Program-made: the position numbers and the translations under genes
Shown: in pieces, positions 37,115 to 43,674 of the stretch
Layout of the letters: the number at the start of each line of letters is the position of its first letter
Position numbering within the stretch: position 1 is the first letter of the stretch
Assembly: GCA_009698675.1 (NCBI GenBank)
Contig: WLPT01000003.1
Span: 59,286 to 123,285, forward strand
Source: Actinomycetota bacterium
GTDB taxonomy: Bacteria > Actinomycetota > Actinomycetes > Nanopelagicales > Nanopelagicaceae
Direction of reading: 5' to 3'
Length of the DNA: 64,000 nt
The notes under the pieces: model-generated
What the model saw: only the letters and a program-made list of their open reading frames with translations
What the model was told of the DNA's origin: nothing
The model's database searches: none

Positions 37115-38512
37115 ATGGATTTTCAACGCTCGGCTTTAGATTCGATTGATGATTTACGCGCCGGTAAAACAACGCCGACACAACTTGCAGAAGAGGCCCT
37201 CGATCGAATCGAATCGATCGATGCAACTGGCTATGAGCTCAATTCGATTCTAGCCCTTGCGCCAAAGTTTGATGGGAAGAGTTTTTCTCTAGATTCACCG
37301 CTGGCTGGTCTGCCCATAGTTATTAAGGACAACATCGAAGCCGTTGGTCTTCCCGGTACTGCCGGCTCTACTGCGCTGCTAGATCATCGGGTTATTGATG
37401 ACAGTGAACTGGTGAAGCGTTTGCGCGCAGCCGGTGCCAACATTATCGCCTCAACAAATCTCTCTGAGTGGGCAAATATTCGTTCAACCTCATCGACTAG
37501 CGGATGGTCGGCCGTTGGGGGATTGACTGCAAATCCTTGGATTCATCAACATAGTGCGGGCGGTTCATCATCTGGATCGGGCGCTGCAATCGCTGGCGGA
37601 CTAGTGACCTTAGCCGTTGGAACTGAGACCGATGGATCCATTATCTGTCCTGCATCTCTAAATGGCTGTGTCGGAATCAAACCTACGGTCGGCACAGTTT
37701 CGACACAGGGAGTAATACCAATTAGCGCCAATCAAGATTCACCTGGACCAATGGCGCGCTCGGTAAAAGATGCTGCGTTGTTATTGGAAATTATGAGTGC
37801 AACATCTGGTTTAGTGAAGGGAGCCGAAGATAATCGCCGATTGCGAATTGGAATCGTGCGATCATGGCTGACAGGTCACAGCGAAACCGATGCGTTATTT
37901 GATGGCGCGATTTCAAAACTATCAAAGACCGGGGCAACGTTAGTTGAAGTCGACTTAAAACCACCAAGTGATGATGTTGGCAATGATGAGTATGAGGTTC
38001 TATTACATGAACTCTTCGATGAAATGGGCGCATATTTGACTGTGCGTGCAGATACATCACTTAAATCTCTAGCCGATATCGTGGCCTATAACCTTGCTCA
38101 TAAAGAGAGTGAGCTTAAGTTTTTTGCTCAGGAGTTATTTGATAAAGCCTTAAAACTTGGGGGCCGAAACAGTGCCTATCAAGCAAAGCGCGCGCGTAAC
38201 TTAGCCTGGGCGCAGAAAACTCTGGATAAGGGTTTAAGTCAGGTCGATGTATTAATCGGTGCGACCTATTCGCCAGCTTGGCTCAGCACTCTGGGCAAGG
38301 GCGATGACTATGGTGATAATTCATGGATCACGATGGCCCCGGCCATCGCAGGCACCCCAATTGGCGCCCTTCCTATGGGAATCTGCCAAGGCCTGCCCGT
38401 TGGGTTAGGTGTCGTTGCCAAGGCCAACGATGAGGTTAATTTAGTAACTGCAATGGCTCAAATCGAGCGTGCGTTAGATATAGGAGTTTTGACGCCAAGT
38501 TTTAAAAAGTAA
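37115..38512 (+). CDS. Amidase signature family hydrolase
   Basis: A 465-aa amidase. The Ser-cisSer-Lys triad is visible as the lysine of PIVIKDNIEA, the cis-Ser in the GGSSSGSGAAI loop and the nucleophilic Ser of GTETDGSI. The length and the absence of GatB nearby argue against GatA. It follows korB by 23 bp and may be cotranscribed. The preferred amide is not evident. The neighbours (isochorismatase fold, formamidase) suggest nitrogen release from amides. Confidence 0.86.
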   Translation: MDFQRSALDSIDDLRAGKTTPTQLAEEALDRIESIDATGYELNSILALAPKFDGKSFSLDSPLAGLPIVIKDNIEAVGLPGTAGSTALLDHRVIDDSELVKRLRAAGANIIASTNLSEWANIRSTSSTSGWSAVGGLTANPWIHQHSAGGSSSGSGAAIAGGLVTLAVGTETDGSIICPASLNGCVGIKPTVGTVSTQGVIPISANQDSPGPMARSVKDAALLLEIMSATSGLVKGAEDNRRLRIGIVRSWLTGHSETDALFDGAISKLSKTGATLVEVDLKPPSDDVGNDEYEVLLHELFDEMGAYLTVRADTSLKSLADIVAYNLAHKESELKFFAQELFDKALKLGGRNSAYQAKRARNLAWAQKTLDKGLSQVDVLIGATYSPAWLSTLGKGDDYGDNSWITMAPAIAGTPIGALPMGICQGLPVGLGVVAKANDEVNLVTAMAQIERALDIGVLTPSFKK

Positions 38513-39053
38513 TCTCGTCACTTTTGAGGGCAACGGCGTTACGGCCAGGAAGAGTGTAGTTAGAAAAATTATCGTTCTGTTCATTGACTACATCACCACC
38601 ATCAATGACATGACCATTCCATTCATAGCCAGTTGAAGTGTGGCCATCGCTAATGAGCGTAATGTCATATCCACGCTCTAATGCGGCATGGCAGGTATGA
38701 CGTATGCAGTTATTGCTCTGTGCACCACTTATGTATAGATGATCTACATTAAGTGATTCCAATATTGAGTCGAGCTCGGTAGATTCAAAACTACTACGAT
38801 AAATCTTACGGATTATTGGCTCATTCTCTAATGGGAGTAATTCAGGAACAATCTGCCAACCTTTGCTGCCTATGGTCAACTCTTCATCGGAGTGCTGTAC
38901 CCAGATAACCGAAACATTGGCTGCACGCGCCTTATTAATGACGTTGTTAATTGAGGCCACAACCGTTTCGAGTGCGAATGCACCATCAACGACATTATTT
39001 TGTACATCGATAACTAGCAGGGCGGCATGTTTGCGCTCTTCAAATAAGCTCAT
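38502..39053 (-). CDS. Isochorismatase-like cysteine hydrolase
   Basis: A 183-aa alpha/beta protein of the isochorismatase/nicotinamidase fold. The triad is Asp in LVIDVQNNV, Lys in IRKIYRSSF and Cys in SNNCIRHT, preceded by the SGAQ cis-peptide motif. Such enzymes hydrolyse C-N bonds of ureido or amide compounds. It lacks anything specific for nicotinamide. The 3' end overlaps the amidase by 11 bp in convergent orientation. Confidence 0.84.
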   Translation of the reverse strand: MSLFEERKHAALLVIDVQNNVVDGAFALETVVASINNVINKARAANVSVIWVQHSDEELTIGSKGWQIVPELLPLENEPIIRKIYRSSFESTELDSILESLNVDHLYISGAQSNNCIRHTCHAALERGYDITLISDGHTSTGYEWNGHVIDGGDVVNEQNDNFSNYTLPGRNAVALKSDEITF

Positions 39054-39066
39054 GAGAGAACTATAG

Positions 39067-39717
39067 CTACTTCACTATCAAAATTTGATCTAGAGGTTTG
39101 CGAACAAGATCTGGAACAACGCAGTCCTTAGCTGGATAGCCAACCGGAAACAAAATGAATGGGCGCTCAGTGACTGGTCGTTCAAATATCTCGTTAAGGA
39201 AACCCATGGGATTTGGTGTATGAGTTAAAGTTGCAAGCCCCATCGTGTGCAAGCTGGCTATGAATAAGCCGCATGCAATTCCCACCGACTCACTTACGTA
39301 ATAATTCTTCTGCTGTGTACCATCGGGAAGTGGTGTGGATTTCTGGGCAAAGGCAACCACAATCCATGGCACAACATCTAAATAACTCTTATCTGAGTTG
39401 GTTCCGATATGGGCTAAAGCTTGACGCCAAGCCGGTGGTAAACGTCCACCCTCGTAGTTTTCTCGCTCTTCAATTTCAGCTGCAACGCGAATTCGATGTT
39501 TGATCTCTGGATCTTTGGTTGCCACAAATGTCCATGGCTGCTGATGAGCGCCACTTGGCGCTGTATTAGCCGTCAAAATCGCAGTGTCGATAACCTCTTG
39601 CGGAACTGGTTCATCGGAAAACATCCGCACACTCCTGCGGCCCTCCATTAACTCATGAAATGCATGACCTCTTGCTAGGCCCTCTTGGATTGGAAGTCGT
39701 GGTGGTTGATAGCGCAT
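39067..39717 (-). CDS. Nitroreductase-family flavoprotein resembling iodotyrosine deiodinase
   Basis: A 216-aa FMN protein. RRSVRMFS at the phosphate site and the TAPSGAHQQPWTF loop match the iodotyrosine deiodinase branch of the nitroreductase superfamily better than NfsA/NfsB. The lid segment EERENYEGG...TNSDKSYLD holds the Glu, Tyr and Lys positions that grip the zwitterion of halotyrosines in animal IYD. The C-terminus LPxGYP-like FPVGYPAKD and LVRKPLDQI also agrees. It may remove halogen from halotyrosine or act on a related phenol. It is 13 bp upstream of the isochorismatase-like gene on the same strand. Confidence 0.82.
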   Translation of the reverse strand: MRYQPPRLPIQEGLARGHAFHELMEGRRSVRMFSDEPVPQEVIDTAILTANTAPSGAHQQPWTFVATKDPEIKHRIRVAAEIEERENYEGGRLPPAWRQALAHIGTNSDKSYLDVVPWIVVAFAQKSTPLPDGTQQKNYYVSESVGIACGLFIASLHTMGLATLTHTPNPMGFLNEIFERPVTERPFILFPVGYPAKDCVVPDLVRKPLDQILIVK

Positions 39718-39780
39718 TTGCAGAGAATAGATTATCTACTCTTTTTGAGGTGGCTCTTTCTTACAGTGGCGCCGAACTTT

Positions 39781-40740
39781 TTAAATACGAAATGGGTTTT
39801 TAAAGGGCGCAGGACATGCGGAGATTTTAGGGACCACCATTTTACCGATGACAGTACCTGTGCTTGGGTAAACGGCTTGCGCTATACCAAGGTTGCCCTG
39901 AACCGATAAAAAGATGAAGGCATCCTCGATAGTAAATCCCCACTGCGTAACTAAAAGGTTGGCCGCTTCTTCGCAGGCAATTCGAAGCGCACTGGGTAGA
40001 TCCTCAACTGCAACTCCATGGGTAATCCAAGAGGTTGCATTCTCCGTCACGGGATATTGGCTTCCATTGCCTTTAATAATATCGATAGAGATAAGTACAT
40101 CCCCCTCGATCTCAATTCCAGTTCCACAGATCTCTCCATCGCCCATTGAAGCGTGCATATCACCGATACCAAGGAGAGCACCTGAATGTTTTACAGGAAG
40201 ATGAATCGTTGCACCAATCCCATTGAGATTATTATCGAGATTACCACCATGTTTTCCAGCAGGCATTGTTGCAATCTCACCGAATTCAGGTGCAACTCCG
40301 ATAACTCCGAGCATTGGAGATGCCGGAAACGATACGTTCTCATTCATTGTGATTAATCCATCGACAACATCAAAAAACTGCGCATATGGAGATATGGCTA
40401 AGTGCTGGAGCTGCCCATTACCTGGATATGTGCGGGCAACTCCACGTACACCAGGTTTGATCTCATGGATCGTGACCGAAAGTGTGTCGCCTGGTTCGGC
40501 GCCGTGTACGTAAATCGGACCGGTCGCTGGATTAACTTCTGATTCGGGAATTACTGAAAGAGCGTTCTCATCATTTGTTATTGCACCTTTGTAGCAATCC
40601 CAAGTTTGTACATGGATGAGTTCGCCGGGGCAGACCCTAAGTGCTGGCTCATGAGAGGCAGAAAATGAGAAGGTATGGTGATCTCGAGAGAGGTAATGCA
40701 CGGCATCACTAAAACTAGGCGTATTTGCATCCATACCCAT
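39781..40740 (-). CDS. Acetamidase/formamidase family protein
   Basis: A 319-aa FmdA/AmdA-family amidohydrolase. The PGELIHVQTWDCYKG opening, GPIYVHGAEPGDTL, PAGKHGGNLD and LLGIGDMHASMGDGEICGTGIE are diagnostic. Formamidases split formamide to formate and ammonia; acetamidases give acetate. Formate could enter the NAD-linked FDH and acetate could be the substrate of the nearby SatP-like transporter, but neither link is shown by sequence. ATG 40734 is an alternative start two codons in. Confidence 0.9.
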   Translation of the reverse strand: MGMDANTPSFSDAVHYLSRDHHTFSFSASHEPALRVCPGELIHVQTWDCYKGAITNDENALSVIPESEVNPATGPIYVHGAEPGDTLSVTIHEIKPGVRGVARTYPGNGQLQHLAISPYAQFFDVVDGLITMNENVSFPASPMLGVIGVAPEFGEIATMPAGKHGGNLDNNLNGIGATIHLPVKHSGALLGIGDMHASMGDGEICGTGIEIEGDVLISIDIIKGNGSQYPVTENATSWITHGVAVEDLPSALRIACEEAANLLVTQWGFTIEDAFIFLSVQGNLGIAQAVYPSTGTVIGKMVVPKISACPAPFKNPFRI

Positions 40741-41071
40741 GTTGAAACCATTCTTCGTGCATCACGCGCCAGTTAGTAGTCAGAGGGAGCATATTCCCTC
40801 TGGCAGCAGATATCCCGTACCTACTATGAAGAGATTTCGCGCCATCGGGAGAATCACAAAAACACTACAGAGATTAATCTGCGAGGCCTTGCCTGCATAA
40901 AACGCATGTGAAACTGAGGGGTAGTACTTATCTCTGATCATTTGAGCGTGAGCGCTGCATTATTGCTAAGAATAACTCTGTCCTACTTCATAGTAAAAGT
41001 TAGTTAAAGAGAATACTGAATCAACGGCCGCCAATGGTGACGGTCATCGATGTACGTAAGGGGAAGTTAAT
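40741..41071. other. Intergenic region between formamidase and SatP-like gene
   Basis: Two divergent genes flank 331 bp with no coding potential. It holds a partial copy of the local hairpin repeat (40864-40890) and a good ribosome site (AAGGGGAAG) for the rightward gene. I see no other element. Confidence 0.6.
40864..40890 (+). repeat. Hairpin repeat, copy 1 (partial)
   Basis: Contains CAGAGATTAATCTGC with the palindrome AGATTAATCT shared by the other copies, followed by GAGGCCTT. The outer AAAGCCC arm of complete copies is replaced, so this copy no longer forms the long stem. Confidence 0.55.
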
Positions 41072-41617
41072 ATGGCTGAATTAAAGATTGCCGATCCCGT
41101 CCCACTAGGACTGGCTGCTTTCGGTGTCACTCTCATGATGCTCAGTAGTGCAAATGCTGGTCTTTGGAATGGCGCTGGTGGCGCTGCAGTTGTTGGAACG
41201 TCTCTGTTCTATGGCGGCATAGTTCTCTTGCTCGTTGGCCTTCTTGAGTTCATGCGCGGTAATGGATTTACTGCAACTGTATTTACTTCATTCGGTGCGT
41301 TCTGGTTATCTGTTTGGTATTGGCTAACCACTCCAGCCGTACAAGCAAAAGGCTCTCTCGGTGTATTCCTTCTCATGTTCACGATCGCATCATTTGTGAT
41401 GTGGATCTGCGCAATCAAACTTGGCACACAACTCAATGCCCTGTTCTTCCTTCTCTTTGTCACATTGGTCTTGCTCACCCTGGGTAATTGGGATGCAGGT
41501 AACGCCAACATGGTTAAAACCGGCGGTTATGCAGGCATGCTCACCGCAGCTCTTGCTCTGTACCTCGTTGCAAAATCAATGATCAACGATGTATGGGGAA
41601 GAAAAGTTCTTCCTTAA
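41072..41617 (+). CDS. GPR1/FUN34/YaaH (SatP) family transporter
   Basis: A 181-aa protein with six hydrophobic segments. The family signature region ADPVPLGLAAFG at the N-terminus corresponds to the NPAPLGL motif of acetate/succinate transporters (Ady2, SatP), followed by FYGGIVLLLVGLLEFMRGN. It likely moves acetate or another short carboxylate. It is divergent from the formamidase/acetamidase gene, which would fit acetate handling. A terminator-like repeat follows the stop at 16 bp. Confidence 0.87.
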   Translation: MAELKIADPVPLGLAAFGVTLMMLSSANAGLWNGAGGAAVVGTSLFYGGIVLLLVGLLEFMRGNGFTATVFTSFGAFWLSVWYWLTTPAVQAKGSLGVFLLMFTIASFVMWICAIKLGTQLNALFFLLFVTLVLLTLGNWDAGNANMVKTGGYAGMLTAALALYLVAKSMINDVWGRKVLP

Positions 41618-41632
41618 ATACTTCCCGTACGG

Positions 41633-41678
41633 CAAAAGCCCCACAGAGATTAATCTGCCGGGCTTTTGTTTTGTAACT
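41633..41678 (+). repeat. Hairpin repeat, copy 2 (complete, terminator-like)
   Basis: CAAAAGCCC (41633-41641) pairs with GGGCTTTTG (41660-41668) around an inner AGATTAATCT palindrome. A TTTTGTAACTC tail follows. Its place after the SatP-like gene and the T-rich 3' arm indicate use as a terminator. Confidence 0.7.
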
Positions 41679-41710
41679 CAGTGATTCGTGCAGGTATCTG
41701 ACGTAAACCA

Positions 41711-41744
41711 TGGGTCGCGGGTTCGATCCCCGCCAGAGGTACAC
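41711..41744 (+). pseudogene. tRNA 3'-end remnant (T arm and acceptor strand)
   Basis: A perfect T arm, GCGGG-TTCGATC-CCCGC (41717-41733), is followed by a 7-nt acceptor-like strand CAGAGGT and ACAC. No matching 5' acceptor (ACCTCTG), D arm or anticodon arm lies upstream, so only the 3' part of a tRNA or tmRNA gene is present. A related remnant occurs at 47073. Confidence 0.6.
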
Positions 41745-41749
41745 ACTCT

Positions 41750-41791
41750 AAGTAGCCCCTCAGTTCGTCGCGTGGGGCTACTTTTATTTTT
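41750..41791 (+). terminator. Terminator behind the tRNA remnant
   Basis: AAGTAGCCCC (41750-41759) pairs perfectly with GGGGCTACTT (41774-41783), followed by TTTTATTTTT. The stem is related to, but differs by paired changes from, the one at 47101-47134. Confidence 0.85.
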
Positions 41792-41918
41792 GCGCACAGA
41801 ATGATGCGCCATAGCCCCACTCTTTACCCGTTGTTCACTCTGCGGCAATCTAAAAGCAGGCAGTACAGCCATACCCTGTAGCCCATAGGGCAATCTGCCC
41901 GATACATAGGGGTTGGCA

Positions 41919-42572
41919 ATGAATCAGAAAACAAATTTAGAGGGCTTTGTTATTTTGGATGATACGCGCGGATTACTAATGAAAGCCGCCGAGCGACTGC
42001 ATCGACATTTCAAAGATCAGCTAAATCTAGAGACCATCGAGAAATATGTCTTTGAATCCTACGAACTCTTAGATGCAAAGAGTGAGGTAAAAATCTATCT
42101 ACCCTCCCTCACGGAGCGTTTTGCTAAGGACCGACTCAGCGCATTGTTGAAGTCAGATAACCTCCAGGTTTCCGATACCTTAGATGTTCTCTTCGTCTGC
42201 GTGCACAACTCGGGCCGCTCACAAATGGCTGCAGGCTTTATGTCACAACTCGGCGGCGATCGCGTCGTTGTTCGCTCGGCCGGTTCTGCGCCAAGAGAGA
42301 GCATCTCCCATGAAGTTATCGAGGCGATGGCAGAAGTTGGAATCGATATCAGACAAGAGTTTCCAAAGCCACTCACCGATGAAGTTGTCCGCGGATCCGA
42401 TGCCGTCATCACAATGGGCTGCGGAGATGCATGCCCTATCTACCCAGGGAAGCGTTATGAAGATTGGGTACTAGAAGATCCTGCCGACCAAAGTATTGAA
42501 GCAGTGCGCGTGATCCGCGATGAGATTAAGAAGCGAGTAGAAACACTTCTCTCAGAGCTCTTGCCCGCATAA
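41919..42572 (+). CDS. arsC: Arsenate reductase ArsC / low-molecular-weight phosphatase family
   Basis: A 217-aa protein with an N-terminal helical domain (about 1-80, ending LPSLTERFAKDRLSAL) and a C-terminal LMW phosphatase-fold domain with the P-loop CVHNSGRS (Cys94 to Arg100). Later MGCGDACP and LEDPAD supply the redox cysteines and acid of thioredoxin- or mycothiol-linked arsenate reductases. The two-domain form is common in actinobacteria. ATG 41919 follows AGGGGT; TTG 41913 is also in frame. No arsR or arsenite pump is adjacent. Confidence 0.88.
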   Translation: MNQKTNLEGFVILDDTRGLLMKAAERLHRHFKDQLNLETIEKYVFESYELLDAKSEVKIYLPSLTERFAKDRLSALLKSDNLQVSDTLDVLFVCVHNSGRSQMAAGFMSQLGGDRVVVRSAGSAPRESISHEVIEAMAEVGIDIRQEFPKPLTDEVVRGSDAVITMGCGDACPIYPGKRYEDWVLEDPADQSIEAVRVIRDEIKKRVETLLSELLPA

Positions 42573-42597
42573 AGCTTGGGGGCAGTAGCCTTCTGGC

Positions 42598-42783
42598 ATG
42601 AGCTGGATAGCAAAGTTAAATCGAAGCAACAGGCTCGCATTTATCATCGGCGCCATACTTGGCACCATTGCAATTAAAACTCAACCCGATGGCAACCTTC
42701 TCGTGACAACGGTCTGTGCACTCATGGGTGGCTCGATAACGTTCACAGTTTGGACCTTGCTCAAAAAACTGCGCCAGCGCTAA
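42598..42783 (+). CDS. Small two-helix membrane protein
   Basis: A 61-aa basic protein with two hydrophobic stretches (about 13-27 and 34-53) and a positively charged tail (KKLRQR). It starts 25 bp after arsC on the same strand. I do not recognise a family; it may be cotranscribed with arsC. Confidence 0.45.
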   Translation: MSWIAKLNRSNRLAFIIGAILGTIAIKTQPDGNLLVTTVCALMGGSITFTVWTLLKKLRQR

Positions 42784-42821
42784 GGATTTCCAACTGCATT
42801 AGATAAAGCATTTGGGCAAAG

Positions 42822-42848
42822 AAAAACCCGGCCCACTAGTGGCCGGGT
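42822..42848 (-). terminator. Terminator of the tetR transcript
   Basis: ACCCGGCC (42826-42833) and GGCCGGGT (42841-42848) form a perfect 8-bp stem. Read on the minus strand it is followed by TTTTTC, so it ends leftward transcription from tetR, beyond repeat copy 3. Confidence 0.75.
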
Positions 42849-42914
42849 GTGTAAGGAAATGATAACCCCACAATGGCTTTATCGTCAAGGGTATTTGACA
42901 ACGTGTGGATTACG

Positions 42915-42980
42915 TCCATGCTGATGGTCGATACAAATGCCCAACAGAAATTAATCTGCGGGGCTTTTGCTCTGTAACTC
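42915..42980 (+). repeat. Hairpin repeat, copy 3 (with upstream extension)
   Basis: CAAATGCCC...GGGCTTTTG around AATTAATCTG, then CTCTGTAACTC. The preceding 19 bp (TCCATGCTGATGGTCGATA) recur in copy 4 at 45913 with one change. It lies just beyond the tetR stop. Confidence 0.7.
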
Positions 42981-43592
42981 TTACTTAATTCCGAGCGCCG
43001 CTTCAATCGTGTCGAGCACTGCCTCGTATGCCTCTTCGGGGATGTGCCCCTCAATTATCAAAGTCGTTGCTCCATGCACCGCAGGCCACGCCGCTAACTC
43101 TGCATTCTGCCTTGCCGCCTTAGTAATCACTCCATGCGTAAGCAGATCATCAAGCACACGGACCAACACTAAATATGCAGGATCCTGGTCGGCCTCATCG
43201 GTTTTATTGATACTGCAAAACCCACCAAACATTAAACGAAATAAATTTGGATCCTTCTTTGCCCATTGAAAATATGATCGACCCGATTCACGCAAACGCG
43301 CTTTGGCAGCCTTGGCACTATTTCCCACGACCTTAGAGATGGCCTCCTCTTGAATTCTTGCAAGCTCTTGAAAGCAGTAGTCACCGATCGCCGATACAAG
43401 TGAATCTTTATCGGGGAAGTAGTGGTAGGCCGCACTTGGACTCACCTTGCAGTTTGCGGCAACCTCGCGCAGTGAGAGGTGATTGGGACCTTCGATGCGA
43501 ACTAACTTGATTGCTTCGGCAACTAATGCCGCTTTTAAATCACCATGGTGATACGTCCCGCGTGGGGCAGTGGCAGAGGCTCTTGTCGACAC
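42981..43592 (-). CDS. TetR family transcriptional regulator
   Basis: A 203-aa regulator with an N-terminal helix-turn-helix (LSLREVAANCKVSPSAAYHYFPDKDSL, about 39-65) and a C-terminal ligand domain of the TetR_C_33-like type. The start is GTG. It is divergent from the MMPL gene, with a strong palindrome in the shared promoter, so it almost certainly represses that transporter. Effectors are likely hydrophobic compounds exported by MMPL. Confidence 0.92.
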   Translation of the reverse strand: MSTRASATAPRGTYHHGDLKAALVAEAIKLVRIEGPNHLSLREVAANCKVSPSAAYHYFPDKDSLVSAIGDYCFQELARIQEEAISKVVGNSAKAAKARLRESGRSYFQWAKKDPNLFRLMFGGFCSINKTDEADQDPAYLVLVRVLDDLLTHGVITKAARQNAELAAWPAVHGATTLIIEGHIPEEAYEAVLDTIEAALGIK

Positions 43593-43613
43593 GCCCTCAG
43601 TATGCCCCCAAAC

Positions 43614-43643
43614 TTGACAGTGTTCAAATCAACCCGCCATAAT
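43614..43643 (+). promoter_or_regulatory. Promoter of the MMPL gene
   Basis: TTGACA at 43614-43619 and CATAAT at 43638-43643, spaced 18 bp, form a near-consensus housekeeping promoter. The predicted start point falls inside the operator that follows. Confidence 0.7.
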
Positions 43644-43661
43644 CTGAACACCATTCAGATT
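43641..43661. promoter_or_regulatory. TetR operator upstream of MMPL gene
   Basis: AATCTGAA-CACCA-TTCAGATT, with perfect 8-bp arms and a 5-bp centre. It overlaps the -10 element and start region, 13 bp before the MMPL ATG, the expected place for repression by the adjacent TetR. Confidence 0.75.
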
Positions 43662-43674
43662 AAAGGGAGAGATC

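Larger units (their letters stand above)
41618..41918. other. Non-coding stretch with repeat, tRNA 3' remnant and terminator
   Basis: Holds, in order, hairpin repeat copy 2, a remnant of a tRNA 3' end, its terminator and the arsC leader. In the leader, GCCC (41881-41884) and GCCC (41897-41900) could each pair with GGGC (41888-41891), giving two mutually exclusive small hairpins just before the arsC ribosome site. No gene is supported here. Confidence 0.6.

Noticed and set aside
41678..41893. 71-codon minus-strand frame near the tRNA remnant
   Set aside because: It runs through the T arm and the terminator stem, so coding is very unlikely.
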